A DNA stretch of 64,000 bases from Cyanoderma ruficeps. Its lineage: Eukaryota; Chordata; Aves; Passeriformes; Timaliidae. The position numbers were made by a program, and so were the translations under genes. This document shows positions 49,301 through 57,591 of the stretch, in pieces. The stretch is from contig VZDJ01000052.1 of assembly GCA_008694505.1 (NCBI GenBank), positions 2,621,245 through 2,685,244 of the forward strand. The letters are read 5' to 3'. Position 1 is the first letter of the stretch. Each line of letters opens with the position of its first letter. Under the pieces are notes generated by a model that saw nothing but the letters and a program-made list of their open reading frames with translations, was not told the DNA's origin and did no database searches.

Positions 49301-51608
49301 CACATCAAACACTGCATAAAATTAATTCGAGTCTGATTTAAGCAATGCAGCAACACGTACCATGCCCAGCTAACACTAAAGTGAACTCTGCCACCATCAC
49401 TATTGTCAGCAACCTCTCACTCAAAGACCCATTTTTCAACTGGAGTAAAGGCCTCCAAAGGATTTTAATTGCTTGCTATCCCAACCACTTCTGACTTCAG
49501 TCAGTTCCTCCTCTTTTTCTTCTTCAGAGGCACGCACTGCTAGTTATTTAAATATCTCCTTCTAGAAATAAAAGTTTTGAGTCGTCATAAATAATCTTCC
49601 TCCTTAAAACTCACCAACCCGTGTATGAATCAGTAACCTTCACACAATTGCTTCCACATTGGACTAAGATGTCCCAATCAAAAAACTTCAATTTAAAACA
49701 TAACCTCGGAGTAGGAGAAAACATTTTTTTTTCCCTCCACCTTTTAGATCACAATAAATGAAGAGAGACTCAAAATCCATTCTATATCCTCAACCACAAG
49801 AGTTGGCATCCCCGGGTGACTATCAACTGTTTCAAGATTGTTACCACCTATGCACTGAACAACCCCAGGGTCCAGTAGGATCCTGAGCACTAAAGCCCTA
49901 AGAGGGGTGATAGTCCACCTTGCTAAGAGGAGACTGGAGGTAAATCAAATTGAAGAGCAACCCAAAACTTTAAGCAGTAGTTAAGTATTTAGGAGGAAGC
50001 AGGAGTTCAGATGTTCAAACTGTTTTAAACTCAAGCACTTGCAGGGAGTAGCACACATGCCACACTAAAATCCCATTTTATAGCTGCACGGCCCACAGGT
50101 ACCACATGACTGTACTGCCTACTTAAACCACTTTTTTATTCACTGCTGTGTTAAAAAAACCTCTCAAACTCCTTTCCCCCCCTTCTAAATACAAGCAGTT
50201 GAGCGAGGCTCCACCAAAAATAGAGTCACATGCATTTCAAAAGTGTGTCATGTCACAAGCAAAGCCACCACTACAGTACAGTCAGTCAGAAGTTAATGAA
50301 ATCTGATGCATCTCCCTTGAATGAGAACTCTGAGCTCAAGTCAAGGCTGGGATATTATGTAATACTAATTTGGAAGCCTCCTCCTGCTGAATATTCCCTA
50401 CGGGATTCAGCCCTCGGAGCTCACAGAGAACCCAGCGCCAGCCCCTGGTGGGGGAGCAGGGCAAGGAGCAGTGCTGGACACTATTCCCACAGTGACCCAT
50501 TTAACCTTGGACACTCAGACAAGAACCCGAGGGACAGCTGCTTCACAGAATCACTGAATGGTTTGGGTTGGAAAGGGTCCTTAAACACCATCCAGGGCCA
50601 CCCCTGTGCCATGGGCAGGGACACCTTTCTCTGGACCACGTTGCCCCAAGCCCCACCAACCTGGCCTCGAACAGATCCAGGAATGGGGCATTCACAGCTT
50701 CTCTGAGCAACTTGTGCCAGGCCTCACCATCCCCACAGCAAATAATTTCTTCCCCGATATCCAATTTAACCCAATTATCTCTCAGTTTGAAGGCACACCC
50801 CCTTGGTCTGTCATGACACGCTCTTGTAAATAGTCTTTCCCCATCTTCCCTGTAAATTCCCTTCAAGTGAAAGGCCCAGTTAGGTTACCCAAAGCCTTCT
50901 CTTTTCCAGGGTAAACAACGCCTATTCTCTCAACCTTTCCTCAAAGGACAGATGCTCCATTCCTCTGACCAACCTGGTGGCCTGCTCTGGGCTTGCTCCA
51001 ACACCTCCATATCCTTCATTATATATCCCTCATTCCCCTCTGTCTGGAACGACCCGTTTAACCTTGGGCATTCTGTGCCCACACAAGACGGGAATCTGCG
51101 GGGCAGCTCCTTCTGCCCGGCCATCCCTGCACAGGCCAGGGTGTGCCCGCCGGCGGAGGGCGGGCAGAGGAGACCGCGGGCACCGCCCGCCGCCTCCCTC
51201 ACGCCGTGCCCGGGCAGCCACCGCCGGGTCGGGGAAGCTGCGCGGCCCCTCTGCAGGGCGGGAAGGCCGGCCCAGCCCCCTTCTCCCCACAGCGGGGCTG
51301 GAGTCACCGGCCATGCCCGCCCCTCGCAGGGGACTCCTCACAGGGGACTCCTCACAGGGAACCCCCCTCGCCCCCCCCGGTCACGCTGCCTCCGAGGCGG
51401 GCGGGAAAGCGGCCGCTACTCACAACTCCAACATCCACTGGCCCTGCAACACCAGGCTCCAATTGGAGCCGCACAGCACTCGCACGCTGCTCCGCGGCTC
51501 GCCGGGGCTGTAGAAGGAGGAAGAGAAGCAGGCGGCGGGACCCAACAGCGCTATAAGAAGCAGAGCGCTGAGGAGCGGCCGCCCCCGGCGCCAGCGGCCC
51601 GGCGCCAT
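34073..51608 (-). CDS. TMX4: TMX4, thioredoxin-related transmembrane protein 4, complete 8-exon coding region
   Basis: Type I ER membrane protein of the protein disulfide isomerase family, acting on disulfides in the ER lumen. Eight minus-strand exons (185, 116, 46, 129, 46, 102, 64 and 287 bp) join in frame to 324 codons plus TAG. In order: a signal peptide (about 1-26), an N-glycosylation sequon NWS at 49-51, a thioredoxin domain with CPAC at 67-70 and the cis-proline Pro112, a membrane helix at about 188-213, and a cytosolic tail with 34 Asp/Glu among its last 95 residues that ends near RQRKSQ. The VEPVAGWKSPSS and GMAGLF segments and the RQRKSQ tail point to TMX4 rather than TMX1, although the active site is CPAC as in TMX1. 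Synteny with HAO1 supports this. The human protein is slightly longer, mostly in the acidic tail. Confidence 0.95.
34360..34801 (-). other. TMX4: TMX4 intron 7
   Basis: 442 bp with a short CR1 3' end at 34484-34547 in the orientation opposite to the gene. Confidence 0.8.
34484..34547 (+). repeat. CR1 retroposon 3' end, short fragment
   Basis: GATGATCCTTAAAGTCCCTT, then CCAACCTGAACCATTCT and TTCTGTGATTG, is the typical 3' end of an avian CR1 element on the plus strand, severely truncated at its 5' side. Confidence 0.8.
34802..34865 (-). CDS. TMX4: TMX4 coding exon 7 (residues 209-230)
   Basis: Acceptor CACAG|ATCC and donor CCTG|GTAAGA. It encodes ILVLISDCLCPAKSKYRAET, then P. This is the end of the membrane helix, followed by cysteines (possible palmitoylation sites) and basic residues on the cytosolic side. 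Confidence 0.9.
34866..36548 (-). other. TMX4: TMX4 intron 6
   Basis: AT-rich, with a CR1 fragment at 36243-36395. No gene seen in it. Confidence 0.8.
36243..36395 (-). repeat. CR1 LINE internal/3' fragment
   Basis: Read on the minus strand: GGGAGGTTTAGACTGGACAT, then TTAGGAAGCAGAGGGTGGTT and CAACAGGCTCCCCAGAGAGG. These are hallmarks of the 3' part of avian CR1. Same orientation as TMX4. Confidence 0.75.
36549..36650 (-). CDS. TMX4: TMX4 coding exon 6 (residues 175-208): transmembrane helix
   Basis: Acceptor TCCAG|CAAA and donor TTG|GTAAGA, both phase 0. It encodes QIHNYLTGTLGVHVWISYAI, then FILATLLIGLLLGL, the single membrane span. No open frame was listed for this exon, but sequence, phase and position fit. 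Confidence 0.92.
38108..38153 (-). CDS. TMX4: TMX4 coding exon 5 (residues 159-174)
   Basis: A second 46-bp exon. Acceptor TCCAG|GATG and donor CAGG|GTAAGT. It encodes MMHGMAGLFHFSGWIR, close to the human SGMAGLF segment that leads to the membrane. Confidence 0.93.
38860..38988 (-). CDS. TMX4: TMX4 coding exon 4 (residues 116-159)
   Basis: Acceptor TGCAG|TGCC and donor AAT|GTAACA. It encodes ANDGVFRRYRGSRTLEDLQG, then YILERKWEAVEP and VAGWKSPSSI, the end of the thioredoxin fold. Confidence 0.95.
39601..39646 (-). CDS. TMX4: TMX4 coding exon 3 (residues 101-116)
   Basis: A 46-bp microexon with acceptor TCTAG|GCTT and donor CCA|GTAAGT. It encodes GLSGRFFVTTLPTIYH. The thioredoxin cis-proline (Pro112 in TLPT) is here. 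Too short to appear as an open frame, but phase and sequence fit exactly. Confidence 0.93.
42772..42887 (-). CDS. TMX4: TMX4 coding exon 2 (residues 62-101): CPAC active site
   Basis: Acceptor TTTAG|TTATG and donor CCAG|GTATAG. It encodes FYAPWCPACQQIEATWESFA, then GITVGKVDVTQEPG. Cys67-Pro-Ala-Cys70 is the redox pair. Human TMX4 has Ser in place of Ala here. Confidence 0.96.
46843..46860. repeat. Poly-A tract (A18)
   Basis: Eighteen uninterrupted A residues inside TMX4 intron 1. No retrogene body was recognised to the left. Confidence 0.9.
50493..50544. repeat. Left copy of a direct repeat flanking the CR1
   Basis: GACCCATTTAACCTTGGACA, continuing to GGGACAGCTGCTTC. It is repeated with changes at 51051-51113 on the other side of the CR1. 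Confidence 0.7.
50541..51017 (-). repeat. CR1 LINE, 5'-truncated copy in TMX4 intron 1
   Basis: On the plus strand it starts at the element's 3' end (TCACAGAATCACTGAATGGT, TTGGGTTGGAAAGGGTCCTT). It runs through the typical TTGCCCCAAGCCC, TCAGTTTGAAGGC and CTGCTCTGGGCTTGCTCCAA blocks to CACCTCCATATCC. Same orientation as TMX4. Confidence 0.88.
51051..51113. repeat. Right copy of the direct repeat flanking the CR1
   Basis: GACCCGTTTAACCTTGGGCA, continuing to GGGGCAGCTCCTTC. It matches the left copy at both ends and has about 10 extra bases in the middle. Confidence 0.7.
51327..51360. repeat. 14-bp tandem repeat in the CpG island
   Basis: GCAGGGGACTCCTCA-type units repeated about 2.4 times (GGGGACTCCTCACA). 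Confidence 0.8.
51424..51608 (-). CDS. TMX4: TMX4 coding exon 1 (residues 1-62): signal peptide
   Basis: The ATG has A at -3 and G at +4. It encodes an Arg-rich n-region, the hydrophobic core PLLSALLLIALLGPAA and, after the likely cleavage site near residue 26, SNWSLVLQGQWMLE leading into the thioredoxin fold. The exon ends within the Phe codon before YAPWC at a GTGAGT donor. The longer open frame upstream is GC-rich 5' UTR and promoter read-through. Confidence 0.9.
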
Positions 51609-52003
51609 GTTCGGCCCGCCCGCCCTCAGGAAGTCGAGGCACGAGCGGCCGCCGCGGGGGCGGCGCCTGCGCCGGGCAGGGGCGGCTCCTCCCGCCGGGG
51701 CCCCGCCCGCGGCCGCTCCCGCCGCCCGCCCGCCCCTCACGGCGGGAGCGGCCCGGCCCAGGCCCCGAGCGGTCCCAAAGCCCGATTTCTGCTCCAACAG
51801 CGCCTGTGGGCACCTGCTCCGGCCACAGCCTGTAGTGGGCTCGGTGAGGTTTTCTGACCTTCATTGTAATTGGGCGCGCTTGCGGCGCCGTGCTGTGGGA
51901 GCTGGTTAAAAAGCGGTCATGGCTTCGCTGGGGTGCTGTGAGGTACCGGCTCTGCGGGATCACGTCAAAGCAAGTGTTCCCCGTTCCAAGGGACTGTCAC
52001 GGA

Positions 52004-52425
52004 GTCACAGAATCCCAGAACAGTTCGGGTTAGAGCAGACCTCAGTCCAAGGCCCCTGCCAAGGCAGAGTCACCCAGAGCAGGTGGCACAGAAACACATC
52101 CAGGTGGGTCTGGAATCTCTTCAGATAGGAATACTCCAGGACCTCCCTAGGCTGCCTGTTCCAGTGCTACGTCAACCTGAACATAAAGAATTTCTTCCTC
52201 ATGTTGAGATGAAACTTCTTGTGTTTTAGTTCACGGCCATTGCTCCCCCTTCTGTCTTTGGGCACTACCTCTCTGTCCCAGGCAGGCAGCCCATCCATCC
52301 CCATGCATTCTTTACTCCATCTCAGACATAAAACGTTGTGTTTTCCTTGACTTCAATGACATTCCTGTCAGCCCCATCCTCTTGGCTTGTCCAGGTCCCT
52401 CTGAACAGCAGCCCTGCCCTTGAGC
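52004..52425 (-). repeat. CR1 LINE, 5'-truncated copy upstream of TMX4
   Basis: Starts TCACAGAATCCCAGAACAGT, then TTCCTCATGTTGAGATGAAAC, GTTCACGGCCATTGCTCCCC and GTCCAGGTCCCTCTGAACAG, all CR1 landmarks. The 3' end faces the TMX4 promoter, about 100 bp from the edge of the CpG island. Confidence 0.85.
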
Positions 52426-55400
52426 GGAATGATTGCACTCTTAATTAATGGAAATTAAGAATATCAACTTCTTTAGTTAGCCTGGTAAATTGACCAGGAA
52501 AAAAAAAATAAATAGAAGAGATCACTGTACAGGTCTAGGCTGCCTTTTTGTCTGTTGTGAAAATCCTTGTTTGGCTGGAGATTATCTTGTCATGGAAGTA
52601 ACTTGTGCTGAATAATTTTCTCACAGTTACTGCAACACAATGCTGATAAGGCCTGTTGGGTTTATGACACTTTTTTTCCCCTCAGCAGAGGAAACAGTAG
52701 CATCTACCACCTGTGAATTTTGTTGCACTTTACCAGTTTATTTTATGAGGCTCCTTTACATCACTCCTGTATTTCCCGGTGGGATTCTGGGCTTGATCAA
52801 ACCATTCCTTACAGCCCAAGGATTGGTCTGACCTTTATTGTCACTGAAGCAGACTCAAGGTTAACATTTGCTGACAGAAGCAGAAGATGCCCCTAGCACC
52901 ACTCTCGCTAAGCAGAAATGGAACCATGATACAATTTTTTTTCTCTTTTGTTACTTCTCAGGAGTAATGAAACCTCTCCCAAAGACTCAGTGATACTCTC
53001 TTCACCAGATATTCCAACAGTACCTGCCCTTACCAAAGAAGAGTTTTGCTGACAGCTTCCCAGCACTGCAGATCCCTGATTTTCTGAACCATCTTGCTAC
53101 TGCAATTAATACCAGCTGAGGATTAAATAAGCAAGAGCCTCTCAGAACATGATTCTTGTAATATTTTCTGTGTGGTACATGAATTCAGAGTCTCTATATT
53201 ACAATTTTTCTAATCCTTTTGTGATTTGTAAAAGAAAAAAAACCCAATTTCTCTAATTTATCATTGCCCTTCCTAAATGAATAGTGAAAAATTGGATGGT
53301 GTAGCAATGTTTAGACCTGGATATGTAGTGAAGAGTAAAAATTATTTGAGAAGACACACACTTAGCTGAAGTTCCTTTGTGAGAAGATAATACAGAAAGG
53401 ACCTTTTTTTTTTTCTGCTGCTACTAAGAACTTGGAAAACTTGAGGGAAACATACTAATCTTTCTATAGATTCTCTAGGGAAAGAAGAAAAAGTGATTGG
53501 TCAAAGCAGAGAGAGGGTGGAGATCTGGTGGAGCCAAATTAAGAGAATTTATGTGACAAAGAACTGATATGCAAAAGGGAAGGCTGAGGAGCATTTTATT
53601 TGGTGGTGGTACAGGGTGGTGAATAATTATAGCTGTGTCATTAAAGAACATGCAAATGAAGGGACTGAGAAGGAACAACATGTAAAATGATGGCTCCAAA
53701 TAAATGGGAGTGTTCCTGTGAATTCCAAAGAACGAGGAAAGAAAAACTTTGTAACTAATTTATCAGTATTTTCTAGCCACATTCAACACAGAGGAGCTTT
53801 GTGTTTCGGGGAAATGCTGATCAGAAAGAAGGCAGAGTTGGTTTCATTCCTGAAAGGGAACAGAGTGTTCCTAAACCAGGGGAGACATGTCATGGAGCTG
53901 CTAATCCCTGTGAAGTAGGTCAGGCTTGCCAGGATGGAGATGGTACACCTCGTTTGAACCTGGTTAGGAACATCCATTAGGAAATGGATAAAAGAGAAAG
54001 CAAGGAGGGCCAGTTAGAGAAAACAAGTGGGGCCAGACCTCTTGCTCCTGTGATGACTGCAATGACTTTGTTCCTTACACAATTTCCTCTCATTTAGTTT
54101 CAGTGGGCTGCTGTTAACCTGTACTGCCCCAACTTTTACACTGTGTGTGTGGTGCTCTGTTGGCTCTGCACAGACCTGGAGAGCCACAGTTTTCCAGCTT
54201 CTGTCCTCCCACTGCTGTTACAGAACAGCTTCAGGAATCAAGCTGTCACTTTAGGTTTCCACAGCTGTTGATAGAAGCGTAGCCATGAACCCCAGGTAAG
54301 TTTTGGACAGAATTTGATTAAAAAAAAAATTAGTCTGTGTTTGTTTGCTTTAATCTTGATTATAAAATGTAAAGTTCAACTACAGTATGGAAAGAACAAA
54401 TGAAGCTACATGAAGAGAAAGATACCAACCTGGCTTTCTCTTGTTCTGTGGCACTCAGCTCACAAATATTTCTGTGCTGGAATGATAATTTATCTGGGTG
54501 ACCAGCCCTTGCGCTGCACAGAGGACACCACCAAAATACATTGTTTCGTAGACTTCCCCATCAGTAATTTCACTGTTTCTCTTGAACTGCGTGAGGAAGA
54601 CAAGGCTTTGTGTTTTGCCACTATTTACTGTATAGGGAGGTTGAGCTAGGTGACTTTTGAAAGGTCCCATCCCACTCAAACTTCTGTGTCTTTGTGTTCA
54701 CTGAACTAAAATTTGCCTCCTCTGACAGTGTGGTTTTCTAGTGGAAAAAGAAAGGAGTTAAAAACTTAAAGAGATTTTAGGTGTGTGACATAGAGGATGA
54801 AGTTGGAAAATTCTTTCTGTAACTTGGTTTTTATTAGATTTACTTTCTACTTTATTGAATCTTGTCCTATTATTAGTTTGTGTGGGTGTCTTGTGGTAAG
54901 GAAAGGTATTCCAGCATTCTTGACATGTTTTCTTTCACTGTGTGCCATGATGGATTCATGACACTGCCTAGAGCAGAATAAATTACTGCAACCCTCATTT
55001 TCCTAAAATACACTTGATATCACCAGCTACGTAATTTTTTCCCAGTTCTCTACTGGATTTCCAGAACTACACTCCTAAACTTTTGAAATTTGTTCTTGAT
55101 GGGATGATGGTGAAACTAGAAAGCAAGGAGTTATCATCACACAGACAATAACAATGTTGATCTTTCCAATTTTAATTTGTACATGTGTCTAACAAAGCGA
55201 CACAAATAACAGTTGCAACTGTACTTTTCTACTTTTCACTGTGTGAAGGCTAAAAGAGGTTTAGAACTTAAATGATGTAGTAGAGAGTAAACAAGATGTG
55301 GCCAAAAATACATATTCAATGCATTTTCTAACATGGATTTATTAACAATAGAGCTTGTCATGTTTAAGGAGAATGGCTTAGTTTAGAACAGATAAATCAA

Positions 55401-57206
55401 TAAATACACAGCACTGTAACTGTTGGGAAGTCACCATGGCTCTGCCTTTGATATCCAGTAAAAATGAACAAAAGCTTTTGACAAGGAATTTTGACTTTTG
55501 ACGAGGAATGTTCATATCTGTGCTTCAAAAATCAGACTAAAGAATTCATTGGAATATTAAAAGAATATACATGAAGAGCTTTCTTGTTCGTATTCATCAA
55601 GTTAATATGAATCTAATACCAAAAGGTAGGTATGCAATGAGAAAAGGAGGAAATCATGTTTACAGGGTATTGTCCCCAGTTGAATGTGATATTCAAGAAC
55701 ATCTGTGACTAACTTTGAGTTTTGCTGTTTTCCAGGAATGTGAAGAACTTAGTCCTGCCAAGTTTTGGAGACAAGTTATCAAGGGTATTCAGCATTGAAA
55801 AAGATATCTTACTATCAAAAAAAATCACCTCTCACTTTTATGCTTCTTACACAGGGAAGCTGATGTACACCAGCAGTTCTTCCCTACCCTCCTGAGTGGC
55901 TCTGCTTGATCTTGTAGTGTTGATTAACATTGAAAAATCTGCTTTTTCACCTTGCCTGCGAGTCCAGAGGTGGAGTTTGTCATCCAGAGGCTGAGACCGA
56001 AGCGCCCCAGAGTACAACAGTGCTCAGTGTACTTCCTGCAGCCAGAGGTACCCACAAGGTGCAGGGAGCAGGGATAATGCCAGAGCACACCTTGTCCAGG
56101 AAGCAGAAATGCCCCCGTGGGAGCAAAAGGCACAGCCTGCTCAGCAGGGGAGCTGGCACAGAAGGAACAAGTGTGGAGCCTGCAGGGCATCCTGGCCCTC
56201 ATGCCAAGCCTCTGCCTTGGCATCTTCCCTCTCTCCCAAGGTTCCACGGGGAGGGAGAGGAAGGCATTGCCAAGCCTTATGTAACCTCCAGCCCTGTGAA
56301 GTGGTGCATGCTGGGGCTCCCTCCCCACACAGCGCCCCAGTGCAGGCACGCCTCCACACCCTTCTCTTTGCACAAGGCAAGAGAGACCTCCCACAAGATC
56401 AGCTCCCACCTCTACTGTGCATCTGTTCATTTTCTGCCTGTCAAGCCTTTTCAGAATTTAAAAGATCTTACAAGAGATAGGAGAACAAGCTTTCAAGTTT
56501 GAATGCATCAGATCTGGACAGATCTGATAGCAAATGTGAATTTTTATTGCTTTGGCTTATTTTTCTTACCTTTTCCAAAGTGGAAAACAGAGAACTGCTG
56601 TGTAAGGAATTGTTGCTTGCAATATATTTTCCTCAGCAATAAAAATACCTGTAAGACAGCTGTACAATTTTCCTTTTAGGCTTGACATCTCCAAAGTCTG
56701 ATATATGTGGCTGAGTTAGATGGAAAGGTATTATTAGGTTTTTATTAGGTTATGATGCAAGCTCAAACTGGCTGGGCTCATCAGGCTGTAAATCTAGTGG
56801 CAGCAGCTGTGGCCAAATTCTGTTCCTGTACCTGTTACTGCTTGTGGTCAGTATCCCTCTGTTTTTCTGTCAGTTGTGAGAAGGGCATGCATGTACCAGG
56901 ACAGGATTTACACTATAGCCTGCCACTGACAGAGTAGTGATGATTGTGCTCCCAAATTAAATCAGGAATGATTCTGTTAAAGGAAGAAGAGTTATTCTTC
57001 CTTACACAACACAGGAATCCAGAATTCAGGCCTTAATCACACAGCTAAGACTTGTTAGATATGTCATGGCTATTTAGACAGGGCTTTTGCCATCAGTGAC
57101 TTCTTGTTGGAACAATAACCTGTTTTCAGCCACATGTTGTGTTAAAGAAGTGAATCAACCTGTGTTAGTCAGGCAGACCCGGAGATCTCCTGTTGCCCCC
57201 AGCAGG
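52426..57206. other. Intergenic region upstream of TMX4, left part
   Basis: AT-rich, with a short CR1 end at 54640-54695. No exon of a known gene was recognised. The paired long frames on both strands at 55924-56502 overlap each other and show no known domain. Confidence 0.65.
54640..54695 (+). repeat. CR1 retroposon 3' end, short fragment
   Basis: GTTGAGCTAGGTGACTTTTG, then AAAGGTCCCATCCCACTCAAAC, is a diverged CR1 3' end on the plus strand. Confidence 0.7.
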
Positions 57207-57591
57207 TGTTGTAGGGACGGTCACGGCACATAGAGTGACACAGTAAAAGCTTTCACAAGACTCCTTTTATTATGTCTTTTATACAGTTTTTACAAGCCTC
57301 GAGGGCAACTTTTAATTGGTTAATACCTTTCTTGTTAATTATTCTATTGGTTAGTAAAAGGCATTTTAGTTGTCCATCAAATCTATCTGTTCTCGGGTTG
57401 TTTACATATTTTCTTTACTGATTCTCATGGGACAGATCCCTTGAGATGTGCATTTGTTTTTCACCCTCAGAATAGATTGTTGTGTTGAAGGAACTTCTCA
57501 TTTTCAAAACAGCTTTATGTGGAAAATTACAAATTGGTTGTTAGCTGCACTTAGAAGAAATGGCAGGCTAGCTTTTTACCCTTTTCCTACA
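57207..57591 (-). mobile_element. Solo LTR of an endogenous retrovirus (class II/ERVK-like)
   Basis: The 385-bp block runs from TGTTGTAGGG to CCTACA (plus strand), so the ends form an imperfect inverted repeat beginning TG and ending CA. It is flanked on both sides by AGCAGG (57201-57206 and 57592-57597), a 6-bp target duplication as made by class II retroviruses. On the minus strand it has CCAAT boxes, a TATAAAA box (57277-57283) and an AATAAA signal (57266-57271). No viral coding sequence lies next to it, so it is a recombined solo LTR. Confidence 0.78.

Larger units (their letters stand above)
42888..51423 (-). other. TMX4: TMX4 intron 1
   Basis: The 8.5 kb first intron. It contains an A18 run at 46843-46860, a CR1 element with flanking duplication (50493-51113) and the downstream part of the CpG island, including a 14-bp tandem repeat at 51327-51360. 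A 190-codon plus-strand frame at 42953-43525 has no ATG start and no recognisable domain, and is not called as a gene. Confidence 0.75.
51114..51910 (-). promoter_or_regulatory. TMX4: CpG-island promoter of TMX4
   Basis: Dense CpG sequence surrounding exon 1. Upstream of the ATG are GC boxes at 51656-51663, 51679-51685 and 51701-51708, and an inverted CCAAT box at 51869-51873. There is no TATA box, as usual for a widely expressed ER protein gene. The transcription start is probably within about 51.62-51.80 kb. Confidence 0.75.

Noticed and set aside
50952..51857. 301-codon plus-strand open frame over the TMX4 CpG island
   Set aside because: Starts inside a CR1 element and continues antisense through exon 1. 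Its Pro/Arg/Ala-rich product is typical of GC-rich read-through.
55924..56502. Overlapping 168- and 190-codon frames on opposite strands
   Set aside because: They mirror each other in GC-richer sequence. No domain, no splice sites of note and no neighbouring exon.
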